Origin: Pyrus communis
Taxonomy: Eukaryota; Streptophyta; Magnoliopsida; Rosales; Rosaceae
Direction of reading: 5' to 3'
NCBI RefSeq assembly: GCF_963583255.1
Contig: NC_084817.1
Coordinates: forward strand, 2,536,001-2,600,000
DNA: 64,000 nucleotides
A model generated the notes under the pieces. The model had not been told where the DNA came from and ran no database searches. It worked only from the letters and a program-made list of their open reading frames with translations. Below are positions 26,582 through 38,999 of the stretch, in pieces. A program made the translations under genes and the position numbers. The first letter of the stretch is position 1. The number at the start of each line of letters is the position of its first letter.

Positions 26582-29500
26582 ATGGCCGACGAAGCCCAAT
26601 ACTCATCCGGTCCTGATTCAGGGAACAAGCGGAAGTACGAGGAGCAAACGCCGCCGTCCACCCGCAGAGTCACCGGTTTCTCGGCCCCCATCAAGTCATC
26701 GTCCCCCGACTCTGCGCCAACGTCGTACAGCAGCGTTCCTCCGCCCATGGAAGATTTCCAGCTGGCCAAGCAGAAGGCGCAGGAGATCGCTGCTCGGTTG
26801 TTGAACGGCGGCGATGCTAAGCGTGCTAGGGTTGAGAATGGTGGTTCCGACTCTTTTGACAAGGGCTTTAGCTCTGGTCCGCCAGGTTCGGCTTCCATCT
26901 TTTGAATTTTGCTTTTTTCCATTAAATTTTTACTCTCTTTTTATTTAATTTTTATGCTTGTTTATTATATTGTTAGGGTTTCGGTTAGTTTTTTAATATG
27001 CTTGACATCCAAGAATTTGATTGGGTTTAGTGTTTTAGGGTGATGCGGAGTTGCTATTTGTGTTTTGATTGTACATGTTTATGCTTTGAATGTGAATATC
27101 AATGCAACAATTATAATTTTGGTTTTGTGAAAATGATACAGATCCAAAGCCTCACTTCTCAAACCCAGCTCCTTCTTCGATCCCTGTATCTTACGGTGGG
27201 TTCGTGGGACCAAGCAAAAAGATTGAGGTTCCCAATGGCAGGGTTGGTGTCATAATTGGTAAAGGTGGGGAGACTATCAAGTATCTACAGACTCAGTCAG
27301 GCGCCAAGATTCAAGTTACCCGAGATTCTGATGCGGACCTCAATTTTCCAACTAGGATGGTGGAGCTCATGGGTACTCCGGAGCAGATTGCGAAGGCCGA
27401 GCACTTGATAAATGATGTTCTTGCTGAGGTTCGGCTTGGGCATTAATTTTTTTAGATGAGTTTTATCATCTGCTTGTGATATATTAAAAAAAGTTCACAC
27501 ATTTAAGTTTGAAATCCTCCACATTGTGATCATTTTTGTTAATTTTGAGATAGTTGAGTTTTATCAAATTGGTACATATGATCTTGGAAATATGGCTTAC
27601 ACATATAAGCTCTTATGTTTGTTCCAGGCTGAATCAGGAGGTCCTGCCATAGCTTCTCGAAGGTTAACTGTACATACTGGTGGTGAACAATATGTTACGA
27701 AAATTCCTAACAACAAGGTACAGACTATGTAGTTTTTATATATTTGTCTGCGTGTTTTGGTGATTTAGTTATTGAGGATTCGTGACTATGTAATCTCAGG
27801 TTGGGCTTGTAATTGGTAAAGGAGGGGAAACAATAAAAAGTATGCAAGCTGGGTCTGGAGCTCGTATCCAGGTTTGTTTTCAATCTTGGGCAGAATATTG
27901 GTCTTTTTTATGGTTTTTTATTTGTCTTCTTTTGGATGGAACTCTATGTATTCTTCTATCATTTTTCTTGATACATGTTGTACACATAACTTTTCTGGTA
28001 TATCGGTTTGAGTAACGCATCTGGGTGGAATCAAATATAAGAAATGGTTTTATGGGCTGACATTTCATTTGTTTTAGGTTATTCCCTTGCATCTGCCACC
28101 TGGTGACCCATCAACAGAAAGGACGCTACAGATTGATGGTACTACTGAACAAATTGAAGCTGCAAAACAGTTGGTAGCTGAAGTTATCAGTGAGGTTGGT
28201 TTTATTGGTGTTTGCCTTAAAATTTGGCTTGTACGCCTCTCTGATATATTTAGTAGTCAGAAGTTGTTAGCTTCAGGAGGAGTAGGCTACAATAGATGTG
28301 ATTCTCTAGGATGTATAGTTTTGCATGGCCATTTAAACTTCTGTTTTCTGTCAATGCATTTAATTTGCACACGACTACTTTCTGCAATCAGATTTTGGGG
28401 TTTTTTGTTGATATTTGAGGTTCCCTGTTGTAGCGATGTTACTTATTTTGTATATTCATACTGTTCATATTGCTTGCTCAAATTAGGTTAACCAACCTGG
28501 TTGCTAGATTTACCATTTTGCATTTTTCTTTGGTATTAATTTTTTTTCTTGCAGGGCTTTGTGTATGTTTTTTTAATTTTAAATTTTGAGCTCAATTAAT
28601 CCGTACCATTTTCTGATAAGCCCTTGGACAGTTTTATCTTGTGATATTGTTAAAAATTTTCCCTGATACTGAGTTCGTCTTTTTTTTATTTTCATTTTGC
28701 ATTTATGTTGTGCATGATGCTACATTTCTGTCTCTAAATTGAGTTTCTCTGCCTTTTCGTTCTCTTTGTTTTATGGATTTGACTTTTATGCTGGTTAGTT
28801 GCATTTACATTGTACAATTGTTCTAGGTATGTATTTTGTAGTCTATCTGGTTGTGCAATTTTTCCACTGTGTCATGTAAGTTGTAGATACTAATTCCAGT
28901 TGAACTATTGCTGACTTTATATTTTCGGCCAATGGTGGACCACAGTATCCCTAATGTTGTACTGGTTAGTGGTTACGTCACTTGGTATTGTGAATATGTT
29001 TATGACCCAAATATTATGATTTTATGAGGATTGGATAAGTTTGTATGGTCCTCAATTGTCTTTTTTGGCTTTAGATCTTATTAATTCAGATTTTTTTTTT
29101 GTGCTGATCTTTTTGCCATGCACAGTGTGGCTGGCAGAGATTGAGTCTAACATGTCAAGTGAACACTGGAAGGAGCCTGTTTATGCAAGTATTTATTCTT
29201 TGGGTTTTGTAGCATTTGCTGGGATCTAGTTTCAACTTAAGAAACTAGTTGGCGCGATTTCACCTCTGCGAAATCCATTTGGATGTCATATAGATTTAGC
29301 TTTAATTGTATAAACCTGCAGGGTAATCTGAATTGTTATCATAAATGGATGCAATAAGTTTCTTCTTCCCATATGATTGATGCAGATATTGGCTTATTTG
29401 ACCTTAAGATTGAACAAATATTTGGAGGAGTGATTACAACAAATTGGGCTGTTCTTGACCATTTGCGCTTATTGGGAATTTAGTCTACGGGAGTTCATAT

Positions 29501-32379
29501 TACAGGTTTAGGTTATTAAGTTACATTAAAGTTTCATTAACTCTCATAATGTTTAACATTACAATTATTGGTTCATTAAGTGAAAAATTATTGGGACAAC
29601 AGCTTGATCTACCATCACTATGCTTATTTCTCTTATATTATATAACTGATTCTTATTGGGAATTATTGTAGGGTTAGTTTGTATTGGACTGTTGGTGACA
29701 CCAACATGGAATCCTTTGTGTTGGTGTTCCCTTAGCATCACTCTGGTATGGTTCTAAATCCCGTTTTCTGGTATTTAGTAATGATATTGCGGAGTGAAGC
29801 TTTCTGTTGGAGGGATTGAAGGTTAATAGTATAACTCCTAGAAAATTTGAACCATTTTATTCTAAATATATTAATTAGTTGTGAATTAGTTTAATGTTGG
29901 AATATTGGACTTTAAATCATAGTTGTTCTATCGAGTATTTTTATTTTGTCATAATTATGTAGTGCTTAGCTGTATTGAAGCCTCTATCAAATTATTAGAT
30001 TTTCTTGGTATTATTTTACCAGTATTTATACTGTTTATTCTGTAGTGTTTTTAAAATGTTTTATAGCTTTATAGTTGTGAGAATTTCTTCAAATCTTTTG
30101 TCAAGATATTGAACAGTTTTGGTTGGCTTCCATAAAATTTGTTTTCCTGTCTTTCTGCTGGATTTAATATCCGAGTACCATTTTATTGAAGTCCAGCTTG
30201 TTTTTGCTGAACTTGAATTTTATGATCAGTCAGCCTCACCTGCTTTCTGTTTATTTCTTCATTCTTTTTCCTGTTTATCTGCATTGTTCTTTATTCTATA
30301 TTATAGCTTATTTCTTCAAAGGAGTATTTTCTTATTTTTTTTGTTGAGTACACATATTGAGGGTCCTTCATCCTAATTGTTCAGAACCTCTTGTCCCTTT
30401 TCTTGCTATATTTCTGTTCTTTTTATTATATCCTGGAGAGATTCTTGCTGCTTATTTGGGATATTATTCGGCCAATAATGATTCAGCTTCACACTTGCGG
30501 GAGGATCTAAGGGTCTTTTTATGCTAGCATCTAAGATGATCTATGAACTAATGTCCCTGGTTGACATAACAGGTTTTCTATACTGATGATTTACGTTTTT
30601 CACATAAGTTTAGATACCTTTTGTTTGGAATTTACTGATCATCCCACATGTGGTAGCTCATTTGTGATGTATTAGTGCATGGACAATGTCTTCTGGTCTG
30701 GAGTTCTTTCTTAGATGTCTAATTTTCGGTCTCTTATAATATGTTTAATTAATACCTATGCATACTTTGATATTTGGTAATGTTCTACTGTGTGCATTTT
30801 GCACTTGTTTTTATGACTGTCCATCGTCACAATTAAGGCTATATGGAAGTTTGTTTTTATATAAAAGCTTCTATATAGTGTTTTGTTATTTTCCGTACCC
30901 ATTCACTTCAAATAGGGAGAGTGTGGACCTCTGCTGGAGTAACTCAATTTATACAACCACTGGTACGGTATGTGGGCATTTACACCTCTTCCCAATATAA
31001 TAATGAAATCCATTAATCACTATATGAATGTATTTGTTTTTCCTATCTGTTATGTGCTCTGTTGAATCATAGAATTTTTCTTTTATACATGTTTTCCAAT
31101 GTTTGCTTTTGTACATTCTGTGTTTTTGTATTCCTCCATATGTCCCAACATCATGGGAAGTACGCCATGGTTATTTGTGAGAATAATTTTATTGCAGAAC
31201 CGTGTTAGAAATCCAGCAATGTCTGGAGGATACTCTCAGCAAGGTTATCAAGCACGACCTCCCTCAGGATGGGCTCCTTCTGGTCCCTCAATGCAACAAC
31301 CTAGTTATGGATATGGACAGTCTGGAGGGTATTCTGCTCCACCACATCAGTATAATGCGTCTCAGCCTTCTTACCCAGGCTATCCTCCTCAACCAACATC
31401 TGGTGGCTATCCGTCCAGTTGGGACCAGTCAGCTGCTGCGCCAACCCAGCAGACTTCCCAGGGTGGTGGTTACGATTATTATGGCCAGCAACAACCTTCA
31501 CATCAGCAGCAAAATCCTGGAGGTCCTGCTGCTCCTCCTGCTCCTGCTGATGGTGCTGGTTACAATTATGGCCCGCCGCCAGTTTCAGGCTATAATCAAC
31601 AAGGACAAGGATATGCTCAAGATGGCTATGGTGGATATCATGCACCACCTCAATCTGGGTACGGTCAGCCACCGGCATATGATCAACAGCAGGGTTATTC
31701 TGCAGCAGGCTATGGTAATGTGAGTAACCCACCTCAAGATGGGCATCCACCCTCTTATGGATCTCAGGGGGATTCAGCTCAGGTGCCTCCTGCTCAGCAA
31801 GGATACAATGCCGGTCAACAGCCTAGCCCTAACCCTGCTGGTTACCCACCACAAGGTTCTACTCAGCCAGGTTATGGAGCACCCCCAACTTCTCAAACTG
31901 GTTATGGAAGCCAACCACCGGCTCAGCCTACATATGGAGCTGGATATGGAGCACCACCAGCACAAAAGCCTCCTGCAAATCCTGCAGTTTATGGGCAAAC
32001 TGCTCAGTCCCCCAGCACTCCAGGAGGCTATGGCCAGCCTGCACCTGTGCAGCCAGGATACCCGCATTCTCAGCCTCCAGCTTCTGGATATGCTCAGTCA
32101 GATCCTGTTACCCGTCCCCCTACATCTGGCTACGGTGCTGCAGCACCACAGACCGGATACGGGCCTCCATCCTATGGCGCACCACCAGCTGGCCAGCCAG
32201 GATATGGGCAGGTGCCACCACCCTACAACGCATCTTATGGTGCTGGATATGCACAACCTCCTCCCTACTCTGCTGATACCAGCACGAATGGGAACGCTCG
32301 TGGGACCTATGATGCTCCGCCACCTGCTTCACAGACTGCCCCCCCAAGTGGAGTTGCCAAAACTTCCCCTCAGAGTTGA
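26582..32379 (+). CDS. KH-domain RNA-binding protein, far-upstream-element-binding-protein-like, with Q/P/G/Y-rich tail
   Basis: Probable nuclear single-strand RNA/DNA-binding protein. Six exons join in frame to 683 residues: 26582-26885, 27142-27428, 27628-27717, 27800-27871, 28078-28194, 31198-32379. The N-terminal ~100 residues are charged (MADEAQYSSG). KH1 has the GxxG loop in VGVIIGKGGETIKYLQTQSG, and KH2 has it in VGLVIGKGGETIKSMQAGSG, each followed by an Arg/Leu-type strand (RRLTVHT; RTLQIDG). The last exon codes almost 390 residues of low-complexity PSYGYGQ-, GYGAPP- and QPGY-type repeats, a prion-like domain typical of granule-forming RNA-binding proteins. Human FUBP/KSRP have four KH domains; two plus a long tail is what I recall for the plant relatives. 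An intron of 3.0 kb separates the KH exons from the tail exon. A longer open frame that runs into the intron before 31198 is not the start. Confidence 0.92.
28195..31197 (+). other. 3.0-kb last intron of the KH gene
   Basis: GT at 28195 and AG before 31198. It is T-rich throughout, with no transposon ends or internal gene that I can recognise. All short frames in it lack domains. Confidence 0.7.
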
Positions 32380-32814
32380 TGTGTTATGGCGTTTTGGGTA
32401 ATTGGTGATGTTTCGTTGTATTTTCTGTAGTAGTAAGGCTAGTGAGGTTAGTATTTGGTGAACATTGTACTTGTGTTTTCGGTATTTCGGATCTGTGAGG
32501 ATTTGGTAATTGCAAGAACTGGTTGAATATATTGATTTCTATGCAAATTTTCTCGTTTTATGTTTCTGTTAGTCTCCTATTTGCTTATTGATGTTCTTAC
32601 AAGGGAGATTTAAATACAAACGAGTCTCTACAAAAAATGTGAAAATACAAGTCTAAATGAACCCAAAACCCTAAAAATATTTTTATTTAGACGTGTAAAC
32701 TCGTTTTGTATTTTCAAGAACTATTTTGATTGACCTAATTTTAAGGGATGATCCGAACTTGAGTATAAATTAGTTTTGCAGATATTTAATATGAGGATTA
32801 TTTTCGTTGTACTG

Positions 32815-33859
32815 TAAACTTCTTAAAATTAAAGGAGGACATTACATTATATGCTTCAGTTGCCAAATTGTGTTTGATTATATTTTCGGTGTCTAGTATT
32901 GGAGTTAAAATTTGATTAAGCATGCATATATTACTCAATAAATAATAAGACGGTGACCTGTAACATTTACCCTACTACCGCGTATGTAAGTAAATCTTGA
33001 AAAACCTGATTTTGTGAAATTCTACAAATGGCACGGAAATGGGAAGAAAAAACACACGTAAATGGGTAAATTGCAACCATACCCTTATGATTCGGGCAGT
33101 CCGATTTCATCCTATATTATAATATAAGTGGCTTTAATGACGTGGAAATATCGCATCAGACTTTTCTTGGTGGCTACTCCACCGCTGCACACTAATGAAA
33201 ACCCTAATTTCCTCTCCCCTCAGCTAAAAAACCAGAGCACTAAGGTATACAATCATTCTCTTTCCTTTTTTTTTTAATGAAATTTCAATTTAAATTCTAG
33301 TTTTAGTTCTTTTACATCGGATTTTGTTTTTAGTTCAATTTAAACTTCTTAAAATTAAAGGAGGACATTACATTATATGCTTCAGTTGCCAAATTGTGTT
33401 CGATTATATTTTCGGTGTCTAGTATTGGAGTTAAAATTTGATTAAGCATGCATATATTACTCAATAAATAATAAGATGGTGACCTGTAACATTTATCCTA
33501 CTACCGCGTATGTAAGTAAATCTTGAAAAACCTGATTTTGTGAAATTCTACAAATGACACATAAATGGGAAGAAAAAACACACGTAAATGGGTAAATTGC
33601 AACTATATCCTTATGATTCGGGCAGTCCGATTTCATCCTATATTATAATATAAGTGGCTTTAATGACGTGGTAATATCGCATCAGACTTTTCTTGGTGGC
33701 TACTCCACCGCTGCACCCTAATGAAAACCCTAATTTCCTCTCCCCTCAGCTAAAAAACCAGAGCACTAAGGTATACAATCATTCTCTTTCTTTTTTTTTT
33801 TTAATGAATTTTAAATTTAAATTCTAGGTTTAGTTCTTTTACATCGGATTTTGTTTTTA
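32815..33859 (+). repeat. 526-bp tandem duplication of the ATP synthase g promoter and first leader exon
   Basis: Positions 32815-33340 and 33341-33859 are near-identical. The period is 526 bp and about a dozen substitutions are seen. Each copy contains a telo-box (AAACCCTAA at 33198 and 33725), a short leader ending CCAGAGCACTAAG and a GT donor (GTATACAATCATTC). Each could start a transcript that splices to the acceptor just before 34037. Confidence 0.95.
33725..33733 (+). promoter_or_regulatory. Telo-box of the proximal promoter copy
   Basis: AAACCCTAA, the plant telo-box found in promoters of ribosomal and mitochondrial housekeeping genes, lies about 40 bp upstream of the leader-exon donor. 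Its partner in the distal copy is at 33198-33206. Confidence 0.6.
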
Positions 33860-34045
33860 CTTTGGATTAATTTTCATTCCGATATGGTGATTTAATTTTG
33901 AGATGAGTCATGATGCATTTGAATAAGAACAATTATCTTTGCACCCAAGTTCAGAGTTTGATTCCCTCTTCCCGCACTATTGCATGTAGATATCAAAAAA
34001 TAAAGTTACCATTTTGTGGGGTTATTTGGATTTCAGGGACGAGTG

Positions 34046-34565
34046 ATGGCATCGAAGGTGTTTCTTCAGTTGCAAGGCAAGGCAACTCAAGCTTCAAGGG
34101 TTGTGGCAGAGTACGGATCTTCCTATTACAAGCAGGTATTGGAGAAGAACAGGCATTACGTTCAGGAGCCTCCCACTGTTGAAAAATGCAGCCTTTTGTC
34201 CAAACACTTGTTCTATACCCGTATTGCTAGGTCAGCTGTTTAATAACTTTCAGTTCTTGCAGACGAAAGTTAGGCTAGTTGGTTAGGGTAGTGTGACGTC
34301 AAAATATGATAGATGGATGCCATACGGGTAGTCTCTAATCATTATCTTTGTCTCATGCAGTATACTGGGGCGGTATGAAACACTTCAGAAGGAGCTTGAT
34401 TCGGTAAAGCAAATTTGGAAGAACAGGCAGGCGCTGAGGGTGGAGGATGCCGGAATAGCTGCCCTGTTTGGCTTAGAATGCTTCGCCTGGTTTTGTGCCG
34501 GTGAGATGATAGGTCGAGGATTCACATTCACAGGTTACCGAGTCTCGACGCTGCTGAGCTTGTGA
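34046..34565 (+). CDS. Mitochondrial F1Fo ATP synthase subunit g (ATP20-type)
   Basis: Small Fo membrane subunit involved in ATP synthase dimerisation. Two exons (34046-34230 and 34361-34565) encode 129 residues. The N-terminus MASKVFLQLQGKATQ is the plant form; then come HYVQEPPTVEKCSLLSKHLF, LGRYETLQKELDSVKQIWKN and the family's C-terminal membrane segment AALFGLECFAWFCAGEMIGR. The start at 34046 lies 10 bp after a 3' splice site (TTTCAG at 34031-34036). The gene therefore has a 5'UTR intron whose donor sits in the duplicated leader upstream. It is convergent with the ferrochelatase gene, the stops being about 530 bp apart. Confidence 0.93.
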
Positions 34566-35091
34566 ACACGTGTAGTATTGATGTTCACATACACATTTCA
34601 ATAATTATTTTGATTTTCATATGTTAGCACCCTTTTCAGAACATACAATGCTCTGTACTTTTATTTTACATCTGAACTGGAAACCTGTATAATGGTTAGC
34701 GAGGATGCCGGACCATCTGAGTTTGGGTACCGGCTACAAGGGAGAAATCGAAGGGAAACTGTCAGTCCGACCGGAGATGGACGTAAGAAACCAGAAGCAG
34801 ATGATTATACTTAAAACAGTTATCGTAAACCAGCTTTACGTACAAATCATAACATCCAAAACGTACAAAGTAGAATCTAAGATATGCCTCACGAATCAAA
34901 GCATGTTCACCAAGACATTATCAAAAAATTTACATTTCGGAAGAATGGGCTAAATCCAAAACTTATCTCTTGGAAACTGCAAAGCTTGTTCCGTATAGAG
35001 CCGAGGATCAATTGGAAGCGAATGGGGGGATTCTTCGTAGTGTTCTGACTCTTAATCTACTTTCTGTGTAAGTGAAAGCTTAATACCTTCC
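34566..35091. other. Shared 3' flank of ATP synthase g and ferrochelatase
   Basis: Convergent 3'UTRs of the two genes. An open frame at 34705-34953 has no recognisable domain and is not called. Confidence 0.5.
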
Positions 35092-38023
35092 TTAAATCAG
35101 GTGGTTCCTGAACGCCATGATCATTTTCGGGGAGAAGAACAAAACAAATGCCAAAAAGGAACCAAAGAATATCTTGATAACGTATCTCAGGGGGTCATGA
35201 TCGACTACTTCTGAGGTAGTTTGTGGGGTTGACATGGCTGTTGCAAGTGGTAAGGCTTCTATTACTGCATCTGCCAGGTCTGTTATAAACGAAGGAGTAC
35301 AACCAAGGGCAGGGACTCGGCCCCAATTCTCAATGCCAGATTCGTGGGCCAATTCCCTGTACTCCATATCAATTTCTTCAAGAGTCTCTATGTGCTCACT
35401 CACAAAGCTGGATAAAAAAAAAAAAAATAGATGTCAAATTAACTTACTATACTTCGAGAGAGAAATAACCAAATAATTCCCGGGGCCAGAAACAAAGTTA
35501 GGTACCTGACTGGAACAGCTAGGAGACTTTTCACGCCTTTCTGGCCAAGCTCAACAAGAACTTCATCAGTGTAGGGCTTTAGCCATTGCACAGGACCAAC
35601 TCGACTCTGATCACCACCCGACCCCAAAATAAGGGAAAGAAAATCAGAAAACAACATAAAGTTGTAGCCATACGTGATAGACAACAACTGATGGTAGTTC
35701 TGAGAACCGAAAAAGGTAGAAAAGTAAAATGTAGGACTCAGAAAAAAGAGTTTTACAACCCACCTGGTAAGCAAGGGTATGTTCATTGTTAATTCCTCTA
35801 GATGTCAGCTCTTTCATTATTAAGAAGATGCACTCCTCCATTTGATCTTTGTAAGGATCTCCGGCATCCTCCACATAACTCAGCGGTACTCCGTGGGCAC
35901 TGAAGAATATCATGACCTGAATTTCATACAAAATTAGCAACGCTTACCTGAGCTGTGAATTTCATGGAATAACCGTACAATGAAAGCATACGTTCAATAA
36001 CAAAATCTATAAACCAAAGAGAGTGAAATTTAATTTCATCAAAAGAGCCATTTCTGATGAATTTAAAGCATATATTCAATAGAAGCATCAAGCGCACCTC
36101 TGCAGGCTCAGAAAAACTTTCTAGCTCTTTGGAAATCAAGTCGGCCATTGACTTAAGATAGCCTTCACGTTGATACCATGAGTTTATAATAGAAACAGGC
36201 ATCCTTGATAGGTACAAGTCTTTCCTGCAAGATGGGCACTCACATTCAGAAAATTGACCATTGTAAACAAACATAAGTAGTTTCATAAACTGACAGCGAA
36301 CTATCACCTGAAAATATCCCGGAGCACAGAAACGCTTGATCCAGTTGTAGAGATAGAGAACTGAGGGTATAGAGGCAGGACAACAAGCCTGGTTATTCTG
36401 TCCTTCTTAATCTGTCATAGATAATGTGGGAAACTGATAGTCATTTGGTCCATTCAATTAGAAGATGCCCCATGATGAGTAACTACAAATTCAATGACTA
36501 ACCGATATAAACATTGGAGACTTTTAGGTTACAATCTATTGTCCCATATCCTTTACATTGCCTGGAACCAACGGCAAATATAAAAATATTACTAGGTTAC
36601 TGAAATTTAAGACTCACTTGCTGAACTGCTTCCTCAGTAAATGGGTACCAATAACGCATTCCCACATATACATTAACAGGCAAGTCCTTAGATTCCAGAG
36701 ACTTTTTGAGTTCATTTGCCTGTAACAAGCCACCTAAGTATGAGTAAATATAACAAAACGTACCTAACAAACCACCAAATATTCTCAAATGATACATTCT
36801 TGTAGAACATAATCAATTTTTTTTTTGGGTAAGGAAACAGGACAAGATTATACAAATAAAAACAAAAGATGACATTTCATCAGGCATGTTATGTATATTG
36901 CTCTACCTGCTCATCTGTAATTTTACGCAATGGTGAACCACCTCCTATAGCAGCATAACCTTCTTTGCTTTTTGGGGCTCGAAGCACAGAAATTAATTTC
37001 GCCAATGGTTGCTGGAGAAACCGAAACAACCTTGGGAGGCGAATGATATCCTGTCTCACACAACACGTGAATATGTTAGTAATGAGTGCATTAAGTGAAC
37101 AACTCATGCTGACACCAGTAAGGCAAGGCACCAAGAGCAGATGAACATACCGGGTCGGCAAAAAGATTGAACAAAAACGGCTGAACATCATTAAGCGTCT
37201 CGGGTCCTCCAAGATTCAGAAGCAGCACTCCAACCTTCTCTTCCCCAGCATGGGAATGAGACTCTACAGCAGTCCCACCATAAGTGCATACACCCGCTGG
37301 ACATAATACTTCTCCAACAGGGTTTTTCTTAGAATAATGTGATAATCCAAACATGTCATTTCCTTTATCACTCGCTGCAGAGCATGAAACTGTGAGCTGT
37401 TTCGAAATTTTCAATCCCTCGGATGAACGGCAAGAGGCAGATCCCGACCTACCACTAAAATTACATTTAGACGGTTAGTCAAAATCTCATCTTAGCTAGC
37501 TTAAATGAAAGTCTGAAACCAATAAACCAAAACTCAAACATAATTCGATTGCCATAATTCAGTTTTCCTGTTTGGCTGTCGTTAAAATGCTGAATTTCTG
37601 TTTGGTTGTCGTAAAAATGCAAACTTTTCTGTTTTGTTGTCGTAAAAATGCAAACATTTCTGTTTGGTTGCTGGGAAAATGCAATTTACACATATAGCCA
37701 AAATCTCAGCTTAGTCAAGCCAATAAACCAAAACCCAAACATAATTCGATTTCTGTTTGGTTGCAGGGAAAATGCGAACTTTCAATACAATGGAAACTGG
37801 ATAGCCATACAATATAGAGCTCTCGCTCAAGATATTACTAGGATTTTCTCGCGCGATTAACTCTAAACACGAATCTAATTAAATAAAAGAGCCATTTACT
37901 GATCCACATTGCAAAACAAACCAGAAAAAAAATTATGATTTCGAGTGCTTACGAGGATAATCTACGATCTGAATGGGAGAGATTGATTTGGGGAAGAACG
38001 CGGGCGCCTGTGGCGGCGTCCAT
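35092..38023 (-). CDS. FC2: Plastid ferrochelatase with C-terminal light-harvesting-type (LHC/CAB) segment, FC2 type
   Basis: Inserts Fe2+ into protoporphyrin IX, the last step of heme synthesis. The start at 38023 opens a Ser/Arg-rich transit-peptide exon ([19 protein letters not shown]). Later exons give [54 protein letters not shown], the signature [20 protein letters not shown] (around 35910-35855), [20 protein letters not shown] and [20 protein letters not shown]. The last exon (35407-35092) carries a ~35-residue tail after a Pro/Thr linker ([20 protein letters not shown]). That is the membrane-spanning LHC-like motif which distinguishes plant FC2 and cyanobacterial ferrochelatase from FC1. 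Exon edges agree with GT-AG where I checked them. Intron 1 contains short tandem repeats. Confidence 0.95.
37560..37795. repeat. Short tandem repeats in ferrochelatase intron 1
   Basis: The ~30-bp unit TTTCTGTTTGGTTGTCGTAA (followed by AAATGCAAAC) recurs four times between 37566 and 37682, and once more at about 37750. A neighbouring phrase (CAATAAACCAAAACCCAAAC, then ATAATTCGATT) is also duplicated, at about 37520 and 37722. Confidence 0.85.
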
Positions 38024-38442
38024 GGCGGTCGACGGCGGAAAAAAAAAGAAACCCAAAACTTTTGTCGAATCGTTGAAGAAGCGTAACGTCTTCAGCGCTT
38101 CCTTTTAACGAAGTCGCCCGACTCTAACCAACTCCACTACCTAACACACTCTCTCTCCTCTGAGATTTCTAATTTCCGTTGAGAATACGTGTCCGAAGAG
38201 TGCAACGTCCACGCGTACAAGTCCAACCAAAAAGGTGGTTGTCATAGGGTAGAATTATCTCTCATCCTAATTTTCATCTCCTTTCCTTTTTTTTATTTGA
38301 AAAATTATGGTTGAGTTACATTAATATTTTATATTCATTTATTAATAGCTAGAAGAAGACAAAAAGTAATATGTGAGGAAAGGCGAGAAAGGAGATGGAA
38401 ATAGGAGCTAAGAGAATCCTACTCCGACTACCTTTATTTACC

Positions 38443-38575
38443 AAAGGCCTAAGATCAAGTGATCCGGACCGTTGAAATTTGATCTAACAGCAACAAGGAG
38501 ATCCCTCTAAAGTTATAATAATTGTAACTGTTAGATCAAATTTCAACGGTCCAAATTACTTGATCCTGGACCTTT
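38443..38575. mobile_element. Hairpin MITE-like element upstream of ferrochelatase
   Basis: Arms of 48 bp (38443-38490 and 38528-38575) are inverted copies. For example ACCGTTGAAATTTGATCTAA is on the left and its exact inverse on the right, with a 37-bp loop. Directly after it, 38579-38606, is a near-perfect palindrome with half-sites GAAGAGATCCGG and CCGGATCTCTTC. No coding capacity. Confidence 0.82.
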
Positions 38576-38719
38576 GATGGAAGAGATCCGGACCGGATCT
38601 CTTCCCATTTTTTTCGAGGGAGAGTCGACAGTCACGTGATAACACGTGCCGTAACGGTCGGGCTTGAGGATGGATCGAGGGTGGTTTGTGAATGCTGGTG
38701 TTAGACAATGAACCAAATT

Positions 38720-38830
38720 AAATGGGCTCGGCCCAATTGGACGAAAATCTCGCGGGCTTTTGAAGTGGGCTTCGACTTTGTACTACTCCGTACACTTAGG
38801 GTTAGGTGGCCTCAGCAGCTATAAATTAGT
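38720..38830 (+). promoter_or_regulatory. Promoter with site II, telo-box and TATA-like motif
   Basis: Two inverted TGGGCY/GCCCA site II elements (38723-38728 and 38731-38735) and a third TGGGCT (38766) precede a telo-box (TTAGGGTTAG, 38796-38805) and a TATA-like CTATAAATTAG at 38819. Site II plus telo-box is the known signature of plant ribosomal-protein and snoRNA promoters. No coding gene follows, but two H/ACA-like structures do. Confidence 0.6.
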
Positions 38831-38999
38831 AGTTTCCTTACTCTCTCATGCCATTCTACTTCAATCTCTGCCAACTTCCACGAGTTCTATCTGAAACTCA
38901 AAGCTCCTTGCAATTTGGGTAATTAAATTTCATTTTTTATCTGATTTAATATTTATACCGTTTTAGTATCTGGGTTTTTGTTTGTGGATTATGATGTGA

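Noticed and set aside
31099..31197. Start codon at 31099 giving a 426-residue protein
   Set aside because: It lies in the intron. The frame is entered by splicing at 31198 from the KH2 exon.
31202..32401. Alternative plus-strand frames (173 and 220 codons) and antisense frames over the KH tail exon
   Set aside because: Out-of-frame readings of a low-complexity repeat. The in-frame Q/P/G/Y tail joins the KH exons without a break.
38796..38805. Telomere-repeat-like TTAGGGTTAG as a telomerase RNA template
   Set aside because: It lies upstream of a TATA-like motif next to site II elements, which fits a telo-box promoter. No U6-type promoter or telomerase RNA structure is seen.
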